64,000 nt of DNA, from assembly GCF_001729485.1 (NCBI RefSeq), contig NZ_CP017157.1:7440001-7504000 (forward strand), in the 5' to 3' direction. The first letter of the stretch is position 1. The number at the start of each line of letters is the position of its first letter. This DNA comes from Streptomyces lydicus (GTDB taxonomy: Bacteria > Actinomycetota > Actinomycetes > Streptomycetales > Streptomycetaceae). A model generated the notes under the pieces. That model searched no databases, was not told where the DNA came from, and saw only the letters and a list, made by a program, of their open reading frames with translations. Made by a program: the position numbers and the translations under genes. This document shows positions 18,739 through 26,477 of the stretch, one piece after another.

Positions 18739-18954
18739 GCGCCGACCCTACCGGCGAAGGCCGGGCGCACAGCGGGGGCACGGGCGCACGCCACCGGCGG
18801 GTCGGGGCGGGTCAGCCGGCGGGGCTCGGGCCACAGACGGGCCGGCACGGGCGGGGCCACCGACAGTCGGGGCGGGACACGGCCGGCGACTCCGGGGGGC
18901 GGCTGGCATGTCTGCGCGGGCTGGAGCAGGTGCGAGCGAGTCGGGCGGGCAGGC

Positions 18955-19356
18955 TCAGCGGCGGGCGCGGCGGGCGTCGCGTACGCGCCGCAGGCGGTTG
19001 ACCGTGACGGGGGCGTGGGCGAGCGCCCGGGGGTCGTCGAGCAGGGCGTTGAGGAGCTGGTAGTAGCGGGTCGGCGAGATGCCGAGCTGCTCACGGATGG
19101 CGCGCTCCTTCGGGCCGGGGCCCGACCAGGAGCGGCTTTCCACGGCGAGCACGGCCTCGTCCCGAGCGGACAGGCCCGGGACGCGGCCCGGGACGCTCGG
19201 GTTCCCGGCACCACCGGGAGCGTCCGTACCACCGGAGGTCCCCGCACCACCGGTGGCGTCCGCACCGCCCAGGTCGTCCGCCCCGCTCAAGTCGTCCTTC
19301 GCATCGTCCTTCGCACCGCGCGGGTCCTCCGTGTCGGGGCTGTCGCTCGTCGTCAC
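18955..19356 (-). CDS. DUF3263 domain protein
   Basis: The 133-residue protein joins a disordered Asp/Gly/Thr-rich N-terminus (residues 1-60) to a DUF3263 domain: GLSARDEAVLAVESRSWSGP, then GPKERAIREQLGISPTRYYQ, a helix-turn-helix-like segment conserved in actinobacteria. DNA binding is plausible but not shown. The GTG start is preceded by GGAAAC. It lies upstream of otsB in the same direction with a 216-bp gap. The short tandem GG(A/G)GC(A/C)GG-type composition of the N-terminal code explains the repetitive overlapping frames. Confidence 0.75.
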   Translation of the reverse strand: MTTSDSPDTEDPRGAKDDAKDDLSGADDLGGADATGGAGTSGGTDAPGGAGNPSVPGRVPGLSARDEAVLAVESRSWSGPGPKERAIREQLGISPTRYYQLLNALLDDPRALAHAPVTVNRLRRVRDARRARR

Positions 19357-19753
19357 GTTTCCACGATAGGCGCACGGTCCGACAGGCCCGTCAGGGGTCG
19401 GGAGCGTGCGGCCCGACAGGCCCGTCCGGGGGCGGGCGCAGGGGTCGGCATGCCTGCCAGGGGGCGCCAGGGGCGGGAGCGCATGGGTCGACGGGTCCCT
19501 CAGGCGCGCGAGGGAGAAGCAGGCCCCTGCTGTCCGCCCTGCCCGCCGCCGCTTGTTCCTTGTTACGGCAACGATTACGGAGAGTAATCAGTTCCCTCGG
19601 AGTGTAGCGGAGGGGTGCGGCGGGTGCGGCGGGTGCGGCGGGGCGAGCCCCGGCCGCCCCGCCCGGCCGGCACGGCACCCTGCACTTCAACCGGCACGCC
19701 AACCTGCAGCCCGGCCGCGCCCCCGCGCGGCGCAAGGAGGCGCGGCGAGGCGG

Positions 19754-21022
19754 TCAGCCCGTGGTGTTGTCGGCCTCGTCTGCCGTGTTCTGGATGTCGG
19801 TGAGGACGCCGGCCGGGTTGCCCTGGGGGTCGACCGCGGCGCCCATCTTGGCTTTGACGGTCTTGGAGACCAGCGGCCAGGAGGTCTTGTTCGCCGGGTA
19901 GAACTCGGCGTTGCCGAGCTGCTTGAGGAAGCCGTGGAACTTGGCGTACTTGTCGTCGGCGAGCATGTCCTGCGTCGCGGAGGTGGTGACCGGCAGCAGG
20001 CCGTAGTCGCCGGAGAACTTCTCGACGTTCTGGTCGCTGTAGACGAAGTCGAGGAACTTGCCGGCCTCGGCGCGGTGGCCGTTCTGCTTGAACGCCATCA
20101 TCCAGTCGGCGACGCCCATGGTGGTCTTGGCCTTGCCGTCGATGCCGGGCAGTTCGACGGTGCCGTAGTCGATGCCCTTGGCCGCGGCCTGCTTCATGAG
20201 GGTGGGGTGGCCGTTGAGCATGCCGACGTCGCCGTCGGCGAAGCTCTGGAAGGCGTCCGCGCGGTTGAGCTTGGCGGGGTCGGCGCCGGTCAGGCCCTTG
20301 CCGACGAGGTTGTCCTTCAGCCAGTCGAAGGTCTTGATGTTCTCCGGCGAATCGATGCGGTACTTGCCGATGCTGTCGGTGTAGCTGCCGCCGCCGCTGA
20401 GCATCCACATCAGCGTCTCGGCCTGGGTCTCCTCCGGGCCGAGCGGCAGCGCGTAGGGCATCTTGACGCCGCGTGCCTTGAGCAGCTGGGCGTCGTGGGC
20501 TATGTCGCTCCAGCTCTGCGGCGGGGCGGTGATGCCGGCCTGCGCGAACAGCTTCTTGTTGTAGAAGAGCCGCCGGGTGCTGGCGCCGAACGGCATGCCG
20601 TACTGGACCCGCTGGTACTCGCCGGCCTCCGCGAGGGACGGCTGGAAGTTGGCCTGGGTGGGGATGGAGAGCAGCTGGTCGGCGCTGTAGAGCTTGCCCT
20701 TGGCGGCGTAGTCGGCGTACGCGCCGATCTGGGCGAGGTCCGGGGCGTGGCCGTCCTTGACGAGGTCCTCGACCTTCTTGTCGACGTCCTTCCAGCTGTA
20801 GACCTGGACGTCGACCTTGATGCCGGGGTTCTTCTTCTCGAAGGCGCGGCTGAGCTCGTCCCAGTAGTGCTGGGAGCCGTTGGCCTCGCTGTCGCCGTAG
20901 TCCGCCGCGATCAGCTTGAGGGTGACGTCGCCGTCGCCCGATCCGCTGCCGCAGCCGGTCAGAGTCAGCGTCATGGAGGCCGCCATCGCCGTCGCCGCCA
21001 TGCTCAAGTACCGCCGCTGCAC
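19754..21022 (-). CDS. ABC transporter sugar-binding lipoprotein (family 1 extracellular solute-binding)
   Basis: The 422-residue protein is exported and lipid-anchored: a signal peptide ends in the lipobox LTLTGCG (Cys about 23). The mature part has the cluster-B sugar-binding fold with FEKKNPGIKVDVQVYSW, DLAQIGAYADYAAKGKL, MPFGASTRRLFYNKKLF and the C-terminal GVADWMMAFKQNGHR. No permease genes are adjacent, so it is an orphan binding protein. It probably works with permeases encoded elsewhere and the shared ATPase MsiK (44392). A DasR-like site lies about 115 bp upstream and nagK is divergent, pointing to an amino-sugar ligand; this is inference. Confidence 0.9.
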   Translation of the reverse strand: MQRRYLSMAATAMAASMTLTLTGCGSGSGDGDVTLKLIAADYGDSEANGSQHYWDELSRAFEKKNPGIKVDVQVYSWKDVDKKVEDLVKDGHAPDLAQIGAYADYAAKGKLYSADQLLSIPTQANFQPSLAEAGEYQRVQYGMPFGASTRRLFYNKKLFAQAGITAPPQSWSDIAHDAQLLKARGVKMPYALPLGPEETQAETLMWMLSGGGSYTDSIGKYRIDSPENIKTFDWLKDNLVGKGLTGADPAKLNRADAFQSFADGDVGMLNGHPTLMKQAAAKGIDYGTVELPGIDGKAKTTMGVADWMMAFKQNGHRAEAGKFLDFVYSDQNVEKFSGDYGLLPVTTSATQDMLADDKYAKFHGFLKQLGNAEFYPANKTSWPLVSKTVKAKMGAAVDPQGNPAGVLTDIQNTADEADNTTG

Positions 21023-21137
21023 CTCTGTTTACCGCCCTTTTCCCGTTCCCGAAACCATGTGCTTGCCGGGGATCCCTACGCCGTCTCGGGGATCGCCCTC
21101 GCCCGGCGTGAACAGCGAGTTTCCCGCGCGTTCTCCA

Positions 21138-21153
21138 CAAGGTCTACACCACC
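21138..21153. promoter_or_regulatory. DasR-like operator (dre) upstream of the sugar-binding gene
   Basis: CAAGGTCTACACCACC matches the dre core ACTGGTCTAGACCACT at 11 of 16 positions, including the GGTCTA and ACCAC blocks. It overlaps a 12-bp perfect palindrome ACCACCGGTGGT (21148-21159). It may serve either divergent gene. Confidence 0.6.
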
Positions 21154-21317
21154 GGTGGTTTCGCTTCGGTATCGGGCTCCCACACTTCCGGCGCGGGGAT
21201 CGGCACACGGGGGCCGCCGGATCGACACGCCCGGCGGCGACGGCGGTCCGTCACCGTCAGCACCGGGACGGGCCCGGCGGTTGCTCCGTCCCGCGGTGCT
21301 CCGCGATCCACCCGGTG

Positions 21318-21333
21318 AGTGGACTAGACCTTT
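21318..21333. promoter_or_regulatory. DasR-like operator (dre) upstream of nagK
   Basis: AGTGGACTAGACCTTT matches the dre consensus A(G/C)TGGTCTAGACCA(C/G)T at 13 of 16 positions. It ends 27 bp before the nagK GTG. DasR control of nagKA is established in S. coelicolor. Confidence 0.78.
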
Positions 21334-21360
21334 CAGGGCGGATCGCGCGAAACTGTTCCG

Positions 21361-22317
21361 GTGAGACACGTCATCGCCCTTGATGTGGGCGGCACCGGGA
21401 TGAAGGCCGCCCTCGTGGGGGTGGACGCCGCGCCGTCCGACGGGACGCCGCCCGCCCTGCTGTACGAGGCGCGGCGCCCCACCGGCCGCGAGCGCGGTCC
21501 CGACGCGGTCGTCGAGGCCATCCTCGGCTTCGCCGCCGAGCTCCGCGACATCGGCACGGCGCGCTTCGGCACGACCGCCGAGGCGGCCGGCGTCGCCGTG
21601 CCCGGCATCGTCGACGAGCGCACCGGCACCGCCGTCTACGCCGCGAACCTCGGCTGGCGGGACGTGCCAATGCGGGCGCTGCTGTCCGAGCGGCTCGGCG
21701 GGGTGCCGGTCGCCCTCGGGCACGACGTCCGCACCGGTGGGCTGGCCGAGGGCCGGATCGGGGCCGGCCGGGGCGCGGACCGCTTCCTGTTCGTGCCGCT
21801 GGGCACCGGCATCGCGGGCGCCATCGGGATCGGTGGGCGGATCGAGGCCGGGGCGCACGGCAGCGCGGGCGAGATCGGCCACATCGTCGTACGGCCCGGG
21901 GGCCACGCCTGCGGCTGCGGGCAGCGCGGCTGTCTGGAGACGGTGGCCTCGGCCGCGGCGGTGGGCCGGGACTGGGCGGCGGCCTGCGGCGATCCGCGGG
22001 CCAGCGCGGCGGACGCGGCGAAGGCCGTGGAGTCCGGCGACGCGCGGGCCCGCGCGGTGTGGCAGGGCGCGGTGGACGCGCTGGCCGACGGTCTGCTCAC
22101 CGGGCTCACGCTGCTCGACCCGCACACGCTGATCATCGGCGGCGGACTCGCCGAGGCGGGTGACACGCTCTTCGCGCCTCTGCGGGAAGCCGTCCGCCGG
22201 CGCGTTACGTTCCAGCGGCTCCCCTCGATCGTTCCGGCGGCCCTGGGGGACGCCGCCGGCTGCCTGGGCGCGGGGCTCCTCGCCTGGGATCTTCTCTCCA
22301 CGGAGGTATCCGCCTGA
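21361..22317 (+). CDS. nagK: ROK-family N-acetylglucosamine kinase
   Basis: NagK phosphorylates cytoplasmic GlcNAc to GlcNAc-6-phosphate. The 318-residue protein shows the ROK features: ALDVGGTGMKAALVG phosphate loop at the N-terminus, the GHDVRTGGLAEGRIGAGRG sugar-binding/catalytic Asp region, the zinc motif GHACGCGQRGCLE, and a C-terminal GGGLAEAGDTLF. The GTG start at 21361 is preceded closely by the dre. It overlaps nagA by one base (TGATG), so the two are translationally coupled. Context separates it from ROK glucokinases. Confidence 0.92.
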   Translation: MRHVIALDVGGTGMKAALVGVDAAPSDGTPPALLYEARRPTGRERGPDAVVEAILGFAAELRDIGTARFGTTAEAAGVAVPGIVDERTGTAVYAANLGWRDVPMRALLSERLGGVPVALGHDVRTGGLAEGRIGAGRGADRFLFVPLGTGIAGAIGIGGRIEAGAHGSAGEIGHIVVRPGGHACGCGQRGCLETVASAAAVGRDWAAACGDPRASAADAAKAVESGDARARAVWQGAVDALADGLLTGLTLLDPHTLIIGGGLAEAGDTLFAPLREAVRRRVTFQRLPSIVPAALGDAAGCLGAGLLAWDLLSTEVSA

Positions 22318-23531
22318 TGGCACAGCAACAGTCCGCGCAGCCGCCGTCGGATTCCCGGCGCACGGTGCTGGCCGGCGCCCGGATCGCCCGGCCGTCCGGC
22401 GTCGTCGGGAGCGGCCGGATCACCGTCGAGGGCGGCCGGATCACCGGCGTTCACAGCCGTGACCTGGAGCCGGCCGAGGGCGGGGACGCGGCGGGCGTGG
22501 TGGACCTCACGGGGCATCTGATCGTGCCCGGGTTCGTCGACATGCACGTGCACGGCGGGGGTGGCGGTTCGTTCTCGTCGGCCGACCCGGGCGAGTGCAT
22601 GACGGTCGTCGAGACCCACCGCAGGCACGGCACGACCTCGATGGTCGCGTCGACGGTGACCGGTGAGCTCACCGAGCTGGCCCGGCAGGCGGCCGTGCTC
22701 GCCGAGCTGGTGCAGCAGGGCGAGTTGGCCGGTATCCATTTCGAGGGGCCGTTCATCTCCCCGCACCGCTGCGGTGCCCACCAGCCGGGGTTGCTGCGTG
22801 ACCCGGATCCGGCGGACGTCCGCAAGCTGGTGGACGCCGCGCGCGGCACCGCGGTGATGATGACGGTGGCCCCGGAGCTGCCCGGGGGGCTCACGTCGGT
22901 ACGGCTGCTGGCCGAGGCCGGGGTGATCGCCGCCATCGGGCACACGGATTCGTCGTACGACGCGACCCGGGAGGCCGTCGACGCGGGCGCCACGGTCGCC
23001 ACTCACCTCTTCAACGCGATGCCGCCGCTGGGCCACCGGGCGCCGGGGCCGGTCGCCGCCCTGCTGGAGGACGAGCGGATCACCGTCGAGCTGATCAACG
23101 ACGGTACGCATCTGCATCCGGCGGTGCTGCAGCTGGCGGTGCGTGAGGCGGGCGCGGGGCGGGTCGCGTTCATCACGGACGCGATGGGTGCGGCCGGTAT
23201 GAGCGACGGGATGTATCCGCTCGGCCCGATGCGGGTCGAGGTCAGGGACGGTGTGGCGCGGATCAGCGACGGGCCGACGGCGGGTTCCATCGCGGGTTCC
23301 ACGCTGACGCTGGACCGGGCTTTCCAGCGTGCGGTGACCGTGGACGGCCTGACGGTCGATCAGGCGGTGCAGGCGCTCTCGGCCAACCCGGCCCGGCTGC
23401 TGGGTATCGATGACCGGGTGGGCTCGCTGGAGGCCGGCAAGGACGCCGACCTGGTGGTACTGGACGCGGCGTGGGACGTGGTGGGTGTCATGCGTCGGGG
23501 CGAGTGGCTGGTGCGTCCCCCGGGGGTGTGA
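22317..23531 (+). CDS. nagA: N-acetylglucosamine-6-phosphate deacetylase
   Basis: NagA converts GlcNAc-6P to glucosamine-6P and acetate, feeding glycolysis or cell-wall precursors. The 404-residue amidohydrolase has the metal motif VDMHVHGGGGGSF, IHFEGPFISPHRCGAH, GHTDSSYDATREAVDAGA and the catalytic Asp in FITDAMGAAG. It also shows a NPARLLGIDDRVGSLEAGKD segment typical of the composite barrel. It receives GlcNAc-6P from NagK and from the MurQ reaction encoded at 4391. In streptomycetes this step is also the point where GlcNAc signalling to antibiotic control diverges. Confidence 0.95.
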   Translation: MAQQQSAQPPSDSRRTVLAGARIARPSGVVGSGRITVEGGRITGVHSRDLEPAEGGDAAGVVDLTGHLIVPGFVDMHVHGGGGGSFSSADPGECMTVVETHRRHGTTSMVASTVTGELTELARQAAVLAELVQQGELAGIHFEGPFISPHRCGAHQPGLLRDPDPADVRKLVDAARGTAVMMTVAPELPGGLTSVRLLAEAGVIAAIGHTDSSYDATREAVDAGATVATHLFNAMPPLGHRAPGPVAALLEDERITVELINDGTHLHPAVLQLAVREAGAGRVAFITDAMGAAGMSDGMYPLGPMRVEVRDGVARISDGPTAGSIAGSTLTLDRAFQRAVTVDGLTVDQAVQALSANPARLLGIDDRVGSLEAGKDADLVVLDAAWDVVGVMRRGEWLVRPPGV

Positions 23532-23725
23532 CGGGTCGCGGCGGGGCCGGGCCGGCTACGCCGGCTGCCGCCCCTCCGGGTGGCCGGGGACCACCGGCCG
23601 GTCACCCCGGGTCTGGGCCAACTGCCATGGGCGATGGCATGATCGCTCGCGCACTTGTCCGTATGCCGCCGCGTGCGGTGGCCCGACCCACGGCCGCCCG
23701 GCCATGACTGCCCGGAGGGGCGACC

Positions 23726-24652
23726 ATGATCCTCACGGTCACGCTGAACGCCGCCCTGGACATCACCTATCGCCTGCCCCGGCTCCGTCCGCACGGTACG
23801 AACCGGGTCACGGAGGTGTCCGAACGGCCCGGTGGCAAGGGCCTGAACGTGGCCCGTGTGCTGGCCTCGCTCGGTCACCGTACGGTGGCCACCGGCTTCG
23901 CGGGCGGTGGTACGGGGGAGGCGCTGCGCGCGCTGCTCGCGGACACCGATGTCACCGATGCGCTGGTGCCGGTGGGCGGCGCCACCCGCCGCACCGTCGC
24001 CGTCGTCGACGAGGCCGGCGGGGACACCACCCAGCTCAACGAGCCGGGGCCGACGGTCTCCCCCGCCGAGTGGGACGCCTTCCTGGGCACCTACCGCGAA
24101 CTGCTGGACGGGGCGCGGGCGGTGGCGCTGTGCGGCAGCCTGCCGCCGGGGGTCCCGGTGGACGTCTACGCCCGGCTGACGCGTGCGGCGCGCACGGCGG
24201 GTGTCCCGGTCCTGCTCGACACGAGTGGTGAGCCGTTGCGCAGGGGTCTGGCGGCGCGTCCGGACCTGGCGAAGCCCAATGCGGACGAGCTCGCCGCGCT
24301 CACGGGCAGCACCGAGCCGCTGCGTGCGGCCCGGGACGCCCGCCGGCGTGGCGCGCATGCCGTCGCCGCCTCGCTGGGCCCGGACGGCATGCTCGCGGTC
24401 ACCGCGGACGGGGTGTGGCAGGCCGCGCCGCCGCAGCGGATCGCGGGGAATCCGACCGGGGCCGGTGATTCGGCGGTGGCCGGTCTGTTGTCGGGCCTGG
24501 TGGAGGATCTGCCGTGGCCGGACCGCCTGTCCCGTGCGGTGGCCCTGTCGGCGGCGACGGTGCGGGCCCCGGCGGCGGGCGAGTTCGACGCGGCGACGTA
24601 CGAAGAGCTGCTGGCGCGGGTGGTGGTGACGGATCATCCGTCGGCGGCGTGA
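23726..24652 (+). CDS. PfkB-family hexose kinase (1-phosphofructokinase/tagatose-6P kinase type)
   Basis: The 308-residue kinase has the two PfkB signatures: GGKGLNVARVLASLG (residues about 37-50) and GAGDSAVAGLLSGL with the catalytic Asp (about 250-263). MILTVTLNAALDITY at the N-terminus is characteristic of the 1-phosphofructokinase/LacC branch. CGGAGGGG before the ATG supports the start. It follows nagA after a 194-bp gap, so co-regulation with amino-sugar catabolism is possible. No EII fructose permease is nearby, so 1-phosphofructokinase activity is uncertain. Confidence 0.85.
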   Translation: MILTVTLNAALDITYRLPRLRPHGTNRVTEVSERPGGKGLNVARVLASLGHRTVATGFAGGGTGEALRALLADTDVTDALVPVGGATRRTVAVVDEAGGDTTQLNEPGPTVSPAEWDAFLGTYRELLDGARAVALCGSLPPGVPVDVYARLTRAARTAGVPVLLDTSGEPLRRGLAARPDLAKPNADELAALTGSTEPLRAARDARRRGAHAVAASLGPDGMLAVTADGVWQAAPPQRIAGNPTGAGDSAVAGLLSGLVEDLPWPDRLSRAVALSAATVRAPAAGEFDAATYEELLARVVVTDHPSAA

Positions 24653-24785
24653 GGCGGGCCTCTTCGCCGGAGGCGCGCGATCGCTGATGCGACTTCCCGT
24701 CAAGCACCTGGCTGATATGCGCCTTGGTATCACTTCTGCTGGCTGCTCAGCGTGGTCACACCTTGATCATATCTCTGAGGCAACA

Positions 24786-25154
24786 ATGAAGACCACGAGG
24801 AAGCTTGCACGCCTCACGGCGACGGGAATGGTCACCTTCGGGATTGTGTCCGCCATGGGCGCCGCTGCGACGACGGCCGGTGCCGCCGCAGCGGACCGAG
24901 CCGGTGTGTGGGCGGTGGAGGGGCATTCGTTCACCATCCGGGCCGCCGCGAGCACGTCCTCGGCCAAGCTCACGACCATCGGCGATTCCCGCGCGAAGGT
25001 CGCCTGCACGCACACCCCGTGTGTGCGGAACGACAACGGCGGCTCCTACACCTGCTGGCACGGAGGGCCGTCGGACAACGACTGGCTCAAGGTGGTGTGG
25101 GGCAACAGGTCCGGGTGGGTCGCCGCCGCCTGCGTGGAGGGCGGCCGCATCTGA
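24786..25154 (+). CDS. Small secreted SH3-like protein
   Basis: The 122-residue product starts with a signal peptide (MKTTRKLARLTATGMVTFGI, cleavage after AGAAAA). The mature domain of about 85 residues has the SH3b-like pattern: an initial strand VEGHSFTIRAAASTSSAKL, a middle strand, and the closing GNRSGWVAAACVEGG. Four cysteines (CTHTPC, TCWHGG, AACVEG) could form two disulfides. The start at 24786 is chosen because TGAGG precedes it and the signal peptide begins there. Such proteins bind peptides or cell wall; the target is unknown. Confidence 0.75.
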   Translation: MKTTRKLARLTATGMVTFGIVSAMGAAATTAGAAAADRAGVWAVEGHSFTIRAAASTSSAKLTTIGDSRAKVACTHTPCVRNDNGGSYTCWHGGPSDNDWLKVVWGNRSGWVAAACVEGGRI

Positions 25155-25211
25155 TGACCGGGCGAAGGGCTCACCGGCCGTCCACGCCGGGATCGCCGCC
25201 CTCAGCCAAAA

Positions 25212-25249
25212 GGCCGCGGCCGGAGAGAAACTCCTCTCCGGCCGCGGCC
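25212..25249. terminator. Bidirectional hairpin terminator
   Basis: A perfect 16-bp inverted repeat (25212-25227 with 25234-25249, GGCCGCGGCCGGAGAG) and 6-nt loop lie between two convergent genes. Confidence 0.8.
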
Positions 25250-25307
25250 GACAACGTCTCCAGGGCCGGGCGGCACGGGCCTTCCCGGCGGCATCGCCGC
25301 CGATGGC

Positions 25308-26207
25308 TCAGTGCCTGGTCAGCCAGATCTTGTCGAGGTTCACATCGCACTGGTTCCCGCTCTCGCAGGAGAGCTTGACAGTGTTGGTCCCCTTGTTGAG
25401 CTGGATGTACGACCAGGTCCTGGTCCAGCCCTTGTCCCAGGCTCCCTCCGGGGCGTGGGCGAAGTTCCCCATGTTGATCGGCCGGGATTCGGCCTTGCCG
25501 TTGATGTTCAGCGTGAGGTTGGCGTCCTTGCCGGGCACGCCGTAGCCGACCCAGAGCTTGTACCGGCCGGGGGCGTCGACGTCCATGGTCCAGGTGGCCG
25601 ACGCACCGGGGGTGTTCATGCCCCCGACATACGTCCCGCCGGCCGAGCGGGCTCCGGGGACGTCCTTCGCCGTGGACGCCCCGCCGTCCAGTCGCAGGCT
25701 GCCCGCGTCCTGCTTGGGGAGCCGGCCGGGCTTGGGCTTCTGCGCCGGGCTCTCGCTGGGCTTGACCGAGTCGCCGGCGGAGGGGCCCTGCTTGCCCGCG
25801 GTGGCGCCGTCGTCGTTCTTGTTGTTGGTGAGCATGGCCACGCCGATGCCTATGCAGACCACCGCGACCACCGCGACGGCGCCGATCAGCAGGCCGTTGC
25901 GGCGGCGCGGCTCGGGGGCGCCGCCGTGGCCAGCTGCGGGGGTGGGCCGGGTGCGGTCGCCGCCGGGCAGGGTCTCGGGGGCGGCGTAGTGGGCGTTCTG
26001 CTGCCCGTAGGTCACCTGCTGCGACTGCTGGCCGTACTGGCGCTGGCCGACCGCGCGGACCTGGTTGTAGGAGGTGCGCGGAACTCCCGGCTGCCGGGTC
26101 GCGGTGCCGTCGCCCGCCGAGCCGCCCTGGCCGCCTTCCGAGCGGTAGAGGTAGCCGAACGGGTCGTCGTTCTCCGGCGTGTCCGCGCCGTTGTTGCCGG
26201 CCGTCAT
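25308..26207 (-). CDS. Membrane-anchored carbohydrate-binding (CBM35-like) protein
   Basis: The 299-residue protein has a Gln/Gly-rich cytoplasmic N-terminus (1-105). A single transmembrane helix follows (NGLLIGAVAVVAVVCIGIGV, about 108-127), then a Pro/Ser/Lys linker and an extracellular C-terminal beta-sandwich (about 165-299). The sandwich has GRYKLWVGYGVPGKDANLTL, a central NKGTNTVKLSC and the ending VNLDKIWLTRH. This layout resembles CBM35/CBM6-type sugar-binding modules with no attached catalytic domain. GGGAGTGA before the ATG supports the start. It may sense or hold cell-wall or chitin polymer; this is inference. Confidence 0.78.
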   Translation of the reverse strand: MTAGNNGADTPENDDPFGYLYRSEGGQGGSAGDGTATRQPGVPRTSYNQVRAVGQRQYGQQSQQVTYGQQNAHYAAPETLPGGDRTRPTPAAGHGGAPEPRRRNGLLIGAVAVVAVVCIGIGVAMLTNNKNDDGATAGKQGPSAGDSVKPSESPAQKPKPGRLPKQDAGSLRLDGGASTAKDVPGARSAGGTYVGGMNTPGASATWTMDVDAPGRYKLWVGYGVPGKDANLTLNINGKAESRPINMGNFAHAPEGAWDKGWTRTWSYIQLNKGTNTVKLSCESGNQCDVNLDKIWLTRH

Positions 26208-26477
26208 TCCGTGTCACTCCCAAGCGATCTGTGCGCGTCGTGTACGCGATCGGTACGCGTGCGCAGACATCTCGGCGTCTGCGCGAAAACTGTCTTACGG
26301 GCCCCCGGCGGCGCGCGCCGCATCGGCGCAGCCTACCCTCTCGCACCTGGCGCACACCGGCCCCGGCGGAGCACAAGATCGCTACGGAACGGTGAACTGC
26401 TGGTGCGGGGGCCGGCGGGCCCCGGATGTGAGATGCGCGGCACCGCGTCGGGCGCGCGCCGTCCGGTGCGGGGCCGG

